This document shows positions 55,381 through 64,000 of a DNA stretch of 64,000 nt, in pieces (positions within the stretch are counted from its first letter, which is position 1; every line of letters starts with the position of its first letter). The translations under genes and the position numbers were made by a program. The DNA comes from Papaver somniferum (taxonomy: Eukaryota > Streptophyta > Magnoliopsida > Ranunculales > Papaveraceae): assembly GCF_003573695.1 (NCBI RefSeq), contig NC_039368.1, positions 85,960,455 to 86,024,454 on the forward strand. Direction: 5' to 3'. The notes under the pieces are model-generated. The model made no database searches. It had not been told where the DNA came from and was given only the letters and a program-made list of their open reading frames with translations.

Positions 55381-55495
55381 AAACAATCTTTTGTATATTT
55401 TGGTAATCCCATAAAATTTTAAAACTATTATCAGGATGAGCAAAAAAAAATGGAACATGTTTTTGTTTTGCATAAAAAAAAAGAAAAATCCTTTT

Positions 55496-55992
55496 CTGCT
55501 CTATTTGTACTATGTACTTTGATAGTCCGCTCTTGCAGTGACAAGTGCATCTTCCCTTTCACTATAGGAATGGTAAAATAACAAACAAAAAAATATGTCA
55601 CCCCCACTCATACATCTGTGTGCTTCTTCTGTCTTTATACTGCTTTCGATCCCTATCATTTATTCTGAATGATGTTCTCTTTGCCGGACGTGTTTCATCA
55701 TCGCGTCTTCGACATTTGGTTGGATATATCTCTGAGTGGTGGGCCCCTTTTCTTTTGATCATCAACTCCAACATTTTTGCTCTGATAAACAGCTGCAGGA
55801 CGAGTAGGTAACTGTACCCGTTGCTAATCCATTCATACAACAAAATATTACTAATCAAATCTAAATGAATCGAGATCTGAAATCTTATTCAAAATTTATC
55901 AACATATTTCATTTTAATTCAGAAATCAACATGACAGAAATTAACACCTCAAGTAAACTTAAAATTGAGCGATGAGAAACAATTAGTCTTAC
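55496..55992. other. Interval between LINE B and the host exon
   Basis: Presumed intron 1 of the minus-strand gene at 55993-56502. A minus-strand frame (55858-55598, Arg/Lys-rich end) lies after a possible acceptor TCCTGCAG (about 55793), but I see no domain and do not call it an exon. Confidence 0.4.
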
Positions 55993-56502
55993 CTCAGTTC
56001 CCTGGACGAATGGTGTACTAGAAACACGAAGTCGGTTGTTGGAAGAAGGAGCCACCGTATTTGTACCAACAGATTCATTAGTAACTCTCCCAGATTTTTC
56101 TAATAGATCTAACTGATTTTGAAGATCTGCCGTAATTGCTCGTACAGTACCATTTTCATGCTCTAAAACTTCTCTATCGTTTGATGACATTTCAGCATAA
56201 GTACAACATAATGCATATAGATTCTTCAATTTGGTGTACTCTATCAAGAGATTCGTATAGAAAACTCGTTCCTCTAGTGTTAGTACAGTAGAAGAAGATG
56301 AAGGAGGAGGAGTTAAAAAAACTGGATTGTAGATTGATGATTTTGGCGGCAAACTACGAGGTTTCTGTCTCTGTAAAGAAGCAATACCTGGTGATGAACT
56401 TGATGACGATGATGAACGGTAATACGGTGGCGTCTGATAATGTATGGACGAATTTACACTGCCACTGCTCTCAGGAGATTTAAGTGGATCGCTTTTCTCC
56501 AT
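55993..56502 (-). CDS. Probable first coding exon of a host gene (Ser/Pro-rich plus coiled coil)
   Basis: ATG at 56502 (MEKSDPLKSPESSGSVN) to a donor GAACTGAG|GTAAGACT, exactly 170 codons, phase 0. Residues 1-45 are Ser-rich with YQTPPYYRSSSSSS; about 50-72 is RSLPPKSSIYNPVFLTPPPS; about 78-145 is helical, coiled-coil-like (LEERVFYTNLLIEYTKLKNL; NDREVLEHENGTVRAITADL; LQNQLDLLEKSG). An upstream in-frame ATG at 56646 exists, but the sequence between looks like 5' UTR. The codon use and clean donor differ from surrounding repeats. The N-terminal layout reminds me of plant CCCH zinc-finger proteins of the C3H14/15 type, but no CCCH motif is found downstream (down to about 42000), so the assignment is tentative. 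The gene may be cut by LINE B or be an exon remnant. Confidence 0.6.
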
Positions 56503-57339
56503 GGAGATTTGAAACAGTTGGAATGAGAGAGAGAATAAAGGAGTACTAATTTTTTCTTTGGAAACGAAGAAGACTGTTCTTTGGCTTTTTAAGGCTCCAC
56601 AATGGTGGAAGCAATGGTCCATCTGGCATCCATCTCTCTTCTGCAAACATGATTTTTAACAAAATTTTATAAAAGATGTGATGGAGATGGACGGTATGGG
56701 TTACAAGATAGGAATGGAGTTTGTTTTTCTTCGATGGTGTGTGACGTAGATTAGTTTTCTTATTGTAGGGTGGATGGTGAGATTCCGTTAGAGGATATTT
56801 TACTTAACGGCTGCCAAAATATCTTTAAGTAGTGAGTAGTTTAAAATGGACGGATTAGATTAAGTGATTATGCATAACTGGGGTTTTGTTCAATAATTCT
56901 ACGCACACCGGGGGAGAATCGTGTGAGATCAACCGTAACTCACAAAAAAAAAACGTGGGTCTCATAAGCTCATCCCCTGCAAGCTCCAGTGGGATCCCGT
57001 GAATGTGAGACGCGATATTTTTCACGGTGTCCAGCCCCGATATGTGTAGCATCACTCTTTTGTTACGTGCACACGCCTTTGATAGACTGGCCCGCCATTC
57101 ACTACTCCAGTGAACCCGAAAATATTCCGGAATCTGGACGTCTATTTGACCTCCGCATTAATCAAATCATCAATCAATCATCAATCAATCATCATCAATC
57201 AAACGAGATGACAATTGAAACTCAAAACTTGATTCTCATTCATTCTGACCCACCAAAAGCTGATGTGGCAAATTCTGGTGACATTACTAGGAAATGCATC
57301 TTTCTCATTAATTCTGCACCCGAATAGTTAGTTCTGGGA
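56503..57339. other. 5' UTR and upstream region of the minus-strand exon
   Basis: 56503-56640 contains CT-rich leader sequence (minus: CTCTCTCTCATTCCAACTG). Beyond it is ordinary A/T-rich intergenic sequence; CATCAATCAATCATCAATCA is a small direct repeat at 57165-57200. No further gene supported; frames at 56855-57055 and 56989-57327 show no family features. Confidence 0.4.
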
Positions 57340-57596
57340 TTTATCACGCCTCAATTCTTCCATTCCGCCCGTTTCGCCTTAATCATCCCACTTTCATTGA
57401 GTAACTGACGAGAAGAAAAGAAAAAAAAAAATACAACAACCTCGAAAATTCAGAGTTGTTATCTTTATGTTCATAACCCTACTAATCTCATCTCAAAATT
57501 GATTATTCACAATCCCAATTCCGGTGGAACAACCTGAGTAATTTTGTATTTATTATTGTTCTACTTCAAGAATCAACAATCACCGTAAACAGGTTT
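57340..57596 (+). other. Possible leader exon of a divergent gene
   Basis: CT-rich, UTR-like sequence (CCATTCCGCCCGTTTCGCC, GAGAAGAAAAGAAAAA) ending AACAG|GTTTGT at about 57590, a plausible donor. No coding exon can be attached because LTR fragments follow. Weak; listed because this is the only non-repeat sequence around and would be divergent to the exon at 55993-56502. Confidence 0.25.
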
Positions 57597-57976
57597 GTTA
57601 GAGCATTGCTCGGACGAACTCGCATGCGTTGCTATCTCAAGCATGTTTGTCAATGTGATCAAAACTATGAGTCTTGATTTCTAGCCTATTTAGATGTCTC
57701 GGAACTAGGACATAGATTGTGTAGTTGAGCTTTAGACTTCACGGCGTTCATCTCTAAAACTTATCTATCACTTGGAAAGTCTATTTCTACTATATCTCCT
57801 ATATTGAGACATAAATCGTATTACGGTATAGTTTTCTATTATACACATTTGAGCTGAGTTTATCTCACTTGTATATTTCTCGGAATATGTGTTGACAAGC
57901 TTTCGTTTCGGCCGAATTCATCTTACATCCGTGACGAAATTCCGAATAAGATCATATGAAAATTTTCGAGTCCCAT
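57597..57976 (+). repeat. LTR 5' fragment, plus orientation
   Basis: Starts TGTTAGAGCATTGCTCGGAC, clearly related to the minus-strand start of the solo LTR at 42825 (TGTTAGATCATAACTCGGTT), with GAACTCGCATGCGTTG against GAACCCACCAAGCGTTG. About 380 bp, running to CGAGTCCCAT directly before the inverted fragment at 57977. Confidence 0.55.
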
Positions 57977-60275
57977 TGAAAAGACGAGGGTACCCAAATA
58001 TACCTCAATCTAAAACTTTTCCTACCTATAATTCCTTTCTTTGAAAGTGATTGTTTGTGGACTGAGTCGAGACAAAGCAACTAATCGGTTCACACTTCGT
58101 GTGATCGTCTATGGATACGAGATCGAGATAATACAACAACGAAGTATGTTTACTTGATAAAAAAAAGTTCGGACTTAACCAAACACAATGGGATCACTTA
58201 TCAAGTAAATATGAATTAACGTTTGTGTAATTTACTTTAAATTATAATAAAGACAATTATAATTGAGGAAAATAAAAGTAAATGATACAGCTAGATTTTG
58301 TTAACGAGGAAACCGCAAATGCAGAAAAACCCCGGGACCTTGTCCAGAATTGAATACTCTCAGGATTAAGCCGCTACACAAAATTAAACCTAACTTCGTA
58401 TAGTTGAGACCAAGCAACTAAACCTATGGCTCACCTATTTCCATTTGTATTCCCATGCCTCCAACTTATGAATAAGTCACATACTTGGAACAATTCCTTT
58501 GGTTCGTATTCCAAACAGTAAAGGAACAACAAATCGGTATGGTATCAACTCTCTTCAACTAAGTGATATGAGTTGGACAAAGGCTCTTCTGTTTATCTTA
58601 ACATAAAATCCTTCGTCAGGTCCTTAGATCTATCTTATCTTCAATTACCAAAGTAATCGTTAAGATTTTGCAATCAACACTCTTAATCCAAAGAATTGTG
58701 TTCATGCCGATCTAGTCAACTAATCAATCCAATTCTATCACAAGGATAAAACCAATTATAGTTGGATCCTATTTTTACCGAAACAAGTATTGTGCACACC
58801 AAAGATTATGAACCTCAATCATAAATCTTCAATATCTTCTATGTCTTAAAATCTTCTTAGATCTTCAATAAACACCTGCACACAATCACTTGAATCTCTT
58901 GTAATCAATCACGCACAGAACGGAGTCTGTTAACAATGGATTATCACAAGTTCGTCTTTAGAACTAACAACAGTCTAAAGATCCCTGTCGAAAATCTGAA
59001 CTAGTTTGAGTGAATCTTATATCATAAGAGAAGACCTTCAAGCATAAACAAACTAGGTGCAATCAAAGCTCAACCACCGTTAGTCAATCAAATCAATCGA
59101 AAACAAAAGATGAGCCTCAATTATCTAGTTTCCCACCAACGGTACTAATAGAGCTTCTTAATCCCAAAGAAGACTTTAAAACGATCGGTCGTAAAAGATT
59201 TCGCCTGATTAGGTTACTCTCCTCTCTGAATAGGCGGATTCACCAGTGGCACCACAACAAGAGGTAGTTTGCTGTTACGAAGGATTAGTTTGCTAGAAAT
59301 GCAAACTTCAGTCTTTATAGACTAGAAAGTTTGGACACCACGGAATTTCCAAAACCGAAAATATTCTCAAGATATTCATTAAGGCACAAATTCGGTTTCC
59401 ATAATTCCTGGAAATGCTCTGTTCAAAAATAATGATCGAAATCTCTTGGAAAATCTCTAATTAGTAAATGCACATTAATAATTCTTATTTTCTTAAAAAT
59501 GAAATTAATAACCTTAATTAAAAGATTCTTAACTTATTTATGTTTCGATCCTGAGATTTTCTTCCCTTATCTATTAAGGAATAACTTGGATCAATTAAAG
59601 ATTAACATTCACAACAAGTGTTCAAAGTATGTCTACATCCTTATTTTGTAAGTCCTCTTTCATACTTACAAGCTTGAAACCGATTTTCCACACTTCAAAA
59701 CAAGTTTAGAATTGTTTCAGCTGACTTTCAAGAACTATGCGATTGATCAAAGTACATTTAATCACAAAACATGGGTGTAACGGTTCTACCAAAACAAGTT
59801 TCAGTTCTACCTCCATGTGAGTACTGTGCTTAGTGACACTAACTTTCCAAAATTTGGTTGACTAGGTACTAGGATCGGTTCCCCACAAATATATGGTATC
59901 TAACTTGTATGAGTTGCACATGTCCATAGCATCGGTTCTCCTTTGCCTAAAAACGTGTTGCACATGTCCATAGGATCAGTTCCCATTTATGCTATAAATT
60001 TGTTGCACCTAATTCAAGGATCGATTCCCTTTTGTTATGTACTACACCTCTTACTAGGATCGGTTCCCCTTTACCCAGATTCGGTCAGACATAAAATCAC
60101 AAACTCGATCATACCATTTCAGGTGATTACTTAAGATCGGTTTCACTAATAAAAGTCATACCAATACATAAGTTAGGCCTTTGTGAATATTTTTACCAAG
60201 AACACAAACAAGTCATGAACGGTTATACTAATCACATATATTGGTTGTTCACAAGATATACAATGAATAACAATA
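57977..60275 (-). repeat. LTR fragment (copy B of the solo-LTR family)
   Basis: Homologous to 39681 onward in the same orientation: TGAAAAGACGAGGGTAC at the edge, GGACTGAGTCGAGACAAAGC, CAACGAAGTATG, CCGGGACCTTGTCCAG, GTGCAATCAAAGCTCAACC, TTAGTCAATCAAATCAA, CAAGATATACAATGAATAAC at the far edge. It lacks the Stowaway MITE. The homology ends near 60275, so the TGTTAG end is missing here. Confidence 0.75.
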
Positions 60276-62146
60276 CCAATGTTTCTCTGAAGTTTTTGTA
60301 CAATGTATGTGATATATTTTTAAATGTATGGTATTTGTTTCTAAGTAAAATAGAAGTAGATTATTGAAGCTATCGAAGGTGTATGGTTCTCAACCAAATT
60401 CAAGGGTAAAGATATATGGCAGTGTAATGGCCTTATTTTTGATGTCTATAAGCATGTAAGGTGACTAGATAAGAATGTGAACGTGATGCTTGAGCACATG
60501 TACGGTAACTAGTTAGTACTTAAGGGTGTAAGTACCCTCAATTATATGTTCAGGTGTCGTTGTATTTGTGTTTCTATGTGATGTTTCGTGTCGGTGGTTG
60601 GCTCACCTTTGAATATTTTTGCAATGACCTAAGGGTCGAATATCTTGTGTGTGCAATGTAGTTTTGGATGTGTATACTACTGCTTGCTTATGGGAAAAAG
60701 AAGAAAATCGTTATCACATAATTGTGTATGTGTGTGCAGATCTTAACAGTCACATAATTGTGTATGTGTGTGGAGTTCTTAGCAGTTAGGTATGCAGATT
60801 ATGGTTACTTTATGTACGAGAATGAGGACCAACATCACCTTAGATGGTGAATTATGCATACGATATTTGATTTCATAGGTATCGTTATATGGGGAGTGAT
60901 AGGGTTGATAGTTTCAGGTTGCGAAGAAAATGGGGTTTTACTTATACTCATACAAATATTTTTTAAAACTTCGATAAATTTCGCTACAACCTTATTTATT
61001 TGTACTTTCTCTACCGAGGATTTAAGTATGTCGAAATCTACTATTAGCTGGAGTCTCACCCAACTTGCTAAGTTTTTCAGGTATCGTTATGGCGGAACGT
61101 CTAGCCTATAACATCAATTTCACTTGTTTGAAAACTGAATTCTGTTTACTTGGCCAAAGTGGCTAGCAAGACTTTATAAATTTTTGTTTCTTTCCATAAA
61201 CTCTGAGCATTGTTTTTGGTATCGACCTGTGCGTCGAAGATTACTTGTATTTTTTTTACAATCCCAAATTAATAAAATATTCTTTATTTTACTTTATTTT
61301 ATTTTTGATTTTATGTGAATGTGCTCCATAGGATAACCTAATCTCCATTTATTGGGTTGATGGTTTGAGTGTGCAAAGAGGTCCATGAGTATGCCACACT
61401 TTGGATTTTAGGGCGGCCGACCTAGAATTCGAAATGGAACGTTACAAAAACAAACCAAATATATCAAGATGCATTTAACTTATCATATTAGGAATTAAGT
61501 ACTTTAACAACTAAAATATGGCGTTTTTCCAAATGACTATATTTTAATAGATGATGTGAATAGATGATGATGTATTGTAACTCATGTTTTTCCAAATAAA
61601 CCTGAATGTTTGTTTCATCAAAGACGGTACCAAGAATTTGAATGCAGCATGGTAATAATATATCAATCAGGCACGTTTTTTTTTTTGGTTTCATTTGTAA
61701 AATCAACCAATACTGAAGCCATAGTCCAAACGCTTTGTTCTAAATATAATACATAAAACCGTTAGCTGGGTACATGGTTGCTTGGTTTCAAAGTGGTGAA
61801 TTACTACTGGGGTTAAGTTCAATTCTTGTAGTTCTTGGAGCTGTTTGTACTAACGTTGGTGTTGGTGGACTCTTTAGTGGTGGTGGTTAACCAATGGGAA
61901 ACACAGGCTTGCAGCTGATAAACATCATCGACGCTAGAATACATGATGTTCATGGAAGAACTCTCCACAACAATACATGGGTAAAGACTTGATCATTCAG
62001 ATTGGTTTCTGTTCCGCCTACTACCATTGTTTTCACCGCAAACAAAATTTTAAGGGAATGTGGATACAAATTGATCAGTGGCAAAAAGATGTACATAAGC
62101 TAACTAGCTCATCAACTTTCCAGTAGTATCTTACTAAACGGGGATA
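60276..62146. other. Unassigned interval
   Basis: About 1.9 kb. It contains an imperfect duplication at about 60716-60770 (TCACATAATTGTGTATGTGTGTG twice) and one small hydrophobic ORF (61774-61890). 60835-61111 is open on both strands without recognisable content. No RNA gene seen. Confidence 0.4.
61774..61890 (+). CDS. Small ORF, 38 aa, one hydrophobic helix
   Basis: ATG 61774 to TAA 61890. After MVAWFQSGE comes LLLGLSSILVVLGAVCTNVG, a possible membrane helix, and a GVGGLFSGGG tail. No family recognised; it could equally be an exon piece or chance. Listed because it is compositionally distinct from the flanks. Confidence 0.2.
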   Translation: MVAWFQSGELLLGLSSILVVLGAVCTNVGVGGLFSGGG

Positions 62147-62154
62147 ATAATAAA

Positions 62155-63098
62155 GAACTATTTTTTGAGGACTATTGTTTTTTTATAGAGACCATGATTC
62201 TATTTTAGACAAGACATTATAAGTAATTTTAAGTCATTCTTTATCTAAATGTTTTTTTAATATCAAATTTATCTTTCTTAATTAAATGTTTTAGTTTAAT
62301 GATTAATTAATTTTTAGTTAATGATTAGTGATTGCTATGATTAGTAATGGTTAGTTACCATTAAGAAGTTCTATTACAAAAAAATTAAAAAATTTCTTTG
62401 CAATCAAACCAAATTATATATTTGGTGTGACTAGTAAAAATTTCGATTAGAAAGAAATTTTAAATTTTTTTTGGTTACCCAAATTTATCGCCAAAAACGA
62501 ACTTAATGATTAGTGATTAGTATGATTAGTAATGATTAATATGATTAGTAATGATTAGTTACCAGTAACAAGTTCGGTTACATACAAAATTGAAATTTTT
62601 CTTTGCGATCAAACCGTATAGTTCGGTTACAAAAAGATTTAAAACTTTTTGCGATCAAAGTTCGATTACCCAAATTTATGACCAAAAACCGAACTTAATA
62701 ATTAGTTATGATTAGTTACCAGTAAAAAATTCGGTTACAAAAATTGAATTTTTTTATTTGCGATCAAACCGAACTATATATTTCGGTTACAAAAAAAATT
62801 AAAATCTTTTTACAATCAAACCAAACTTAAAATTAGGTTACCCGACCAAAAACCGAACTTAATGATTAGTAATGATTATTATGATTAGTTACCAGTAAGA
62901 AGTTCGGTTATAAAAAATTGAATTTTATTTTTTGCGATCAAATCGAACTTAAAGTCCAAGGGTGTAATCGGTGGTTGGTTGTGGTGATAAGCGAAGATGG
63001 TGGTGGTGGTAATCGACGGTGGTGGTAATCGGTGGTTGGTGGTGGTGGTAATCGGAGGTGGTGGTAATCAGCGGTGGTGCGAGAAGGAGGTGATTACA

Positions 63099-63176
<78 letters not shown>

Positions 63177-63316
63177 TATTAGGTTGGTTTTAAATTAAAT
63201 TAGGTTAAGGATAGATTAGTCATTTCAACATTTTAGGACATCCCTTATAACTATTGGGAAGGTGGCCTAATAAAATCATGGTCCCCTCAAAAAAAAATCA
63301 TCCTAAAAAATCATTC
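62155..63316. mobile_element. TTCGG-rich TIR element 3 (complete)
   Basis: The TSD ATAATAAA is at 62147-62154 and 63317-63324. The left end GAACTATTTTTTGAGGACTA is matched on the other strand by the right end GAATGATTTTTTAGGATGAT; both then continue to GACCATGAT(T/)CTATTTTA-like text, giving TIRs of about 45 bp. 1162 bp, noncoding. The interior has AGTTCGGTTAC/AACCGAAC repeats (62575-62955), ATGATTAGTAATGATTAGT repeats, a GGTGGTGG tract (62990-63080) and a TA microsatellite. The CATCCCTTATAAC block at 63239-63252 links it to the elements at 1-1413 and 2316-3664. Confidence 0.8.
63093..63172. repeat. TA dinucleotide microsatellite
   Basis: About 36 uninterrupted AT/TA repeats inside TIR element 3. 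Likely length-polymorphic. Confidence 0.95.
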
Positions 63317-63324
63317 ATAATAAA

Positions 63325-64000
63325 ATATAAAATTGTAGCCCAGTTCAAATCTATATTTTTCAGGAAACGTCCAAGTGTCATGACAGAGAATAAACATTGT
63401 ATTCAATTTGTACTCAACCGGATGGATATCCTTTGAAGGCTCGTCCATATATTTTACTAATTCAAAAACATAAAGAGAGTTTAAGACAGAAGTCTAGATG
63501 AATATTAACAAAAAAAAAAAAAAAAGGAACTAAAGCACCTTTTTATTTTCTCTGTAATAATTGAAAACTGGAAGCTGAAAACTATAATCAAGAGAGTGGT
63601 TGCGAAAAGGGACCTGGGATTTCGTCAAGGGAGTTTTATCTTTGGGAAATTAGCAGGAATTACCCTGATTTAAAAACAATTCAAGAAAATTTTAGGCGCA
63701 GAACAGAGGCATGAAGGGAAAACCCAAGATATAATTATGATTGTACTTAACGCGGAAAAAAACTGCAAAAAACCTTTATCATTTCTTTTGGTAGCCAGAA
63801 AAAAGAAAATATATACAACAACGTTGTTTAATAATTTCGTTATTATAGTAACATATCAAGGAATCGTAGCATGGGTACTACTTAAAGTAGAAAACCATAT
63901 CAAGGAACTGAAAATGGAATGAATCTGTAAGAAAACTGGTGGGACTAACCCTTAAATAGACATGAATATATTCACCTTTGTTTAATAACTTCTGCTATCT
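63325..64000. other. Unassigned interval at window end
   Basis: No gene, repeat or RNA recognised in about 680 bp. Frames of 60 codons on the plus strand show no family features. Confidence 0.4.

Larger units (their letters stand above)
49039..55495 (+). mobile_element. LINE B: near full-length L1-type LINE
   Basis: The TSD AATCCTTTT is at 49039-49047 and 55487-55495, the second directly after the A-rich tail. Length about 6.4 kb: 5' UTR, ORF1 (DUF4283, CCHC), ORF2 (AP endonuclease, RT, zf-RVT, RNase H). It is the same family as LINE A at nearly every position and supplies the reference for its empty sites and its deletion. Several stops and frameshifts make it inactive. Confidence 0.85.

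Noticed and set aside
55598..55858. Arg/Lys-rich minus-strand frame as exon 2 of the host gene
   Set aside because: Possible acceptor but no recognisable domain and a phase that cannot be tested; left as intronic sequence.
62997..63182. ORF with Val/Gly-rich start and Ile-Tyr repeats
   Set aside because: Produced by the GGTGG tract and the TA microsatellite.

Overview
This is a gene-poor, repeat-dense stretch of a flowering-plant nuclear genome, taken from a draft assembly (a run of N at 12540-12772 is flanked by a poly-C artefact). Evidence for a plant: Athila-type Ty3/gypsy retrotransposons with the tRNA-Asp-like primer site, plant L1 LINEs carrying DUF4283, AP-endonuclease, RT, zf-RVT and RNase H modules, a Stowaway-type MITE, and one probable host exon with plant-type splice signals. 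I cannot name the species. Almost every base I can explain is transposon-derived.

Layout. 1-1413: right part of a terminal-inverted-repeat (TIR) element full of TTCGGTT repeats. 1498-1761: a 246-bp MITE with a 9-bp target duplication (TSD). 2316-3664: a second TTCGG-rich TIR element. 3669-34638: one LINE insertion (LINE A, 17-bp TSD) inflated to 31 kb by nested insertions. Its 5' UTR is split by a minus-strand non-autonomous Athila-like LTR element (3717-23647, TSD GGTAG). That element contains a plus-strand Athila-like element with gag and pol (5928-17487, TSD GAGCC) and, in its 5' LTR, a 2.0-kb TIR element (21253-23277, TSD TGAATTTA). LINE A ORF1 is split by a third LTR element (24614-30990, TSD GGAAT), also without gag-pol. 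35405-36117: fragment of a long-LTR family. 36118-43250: remains of another Ty3/gypsy element whose protease-coding region is interrupted by a solo LTR (39681-42825, TSD ATAAA), itself hit by a Stowaway MITE (41280-41671). 46450-48545: a minus-strand fragment of a different LINE. 49048-55486: LINE B, the undeleted sister of LINE A. 55993-56502: likely first coding exon of a host gene on the minus strand. 57597-60275: two abutting LTR fragments in opposite orientation. 62155-63316: a third TTCGG-rich TIR element, with both ends and an 8-bp TSD.

How the parts work together. The inner Athila-like element is the only one with Gag, protease, RT, RNase H and integrase modules, although its reading frames are now broken. 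The two elements without gag-pol keep the same type of primer site, polypurine tract and LTR termini, and a paired-hairpin module just upstream of the 3' LTR that shows a compensatory base-pair change. One also keeps a 5' leader block shared with the inner element. In place of gag-pol, both encode a Tyr/Gln/Asn-rich, acidic protein with a shared YxSPIQK motif. I read them as one family of trans-mobilised Athila derivatives with their own conserved non-Gag-Pol protein, and I consider this the most interesting content of the window, together with the TTCGG/TIR element family.
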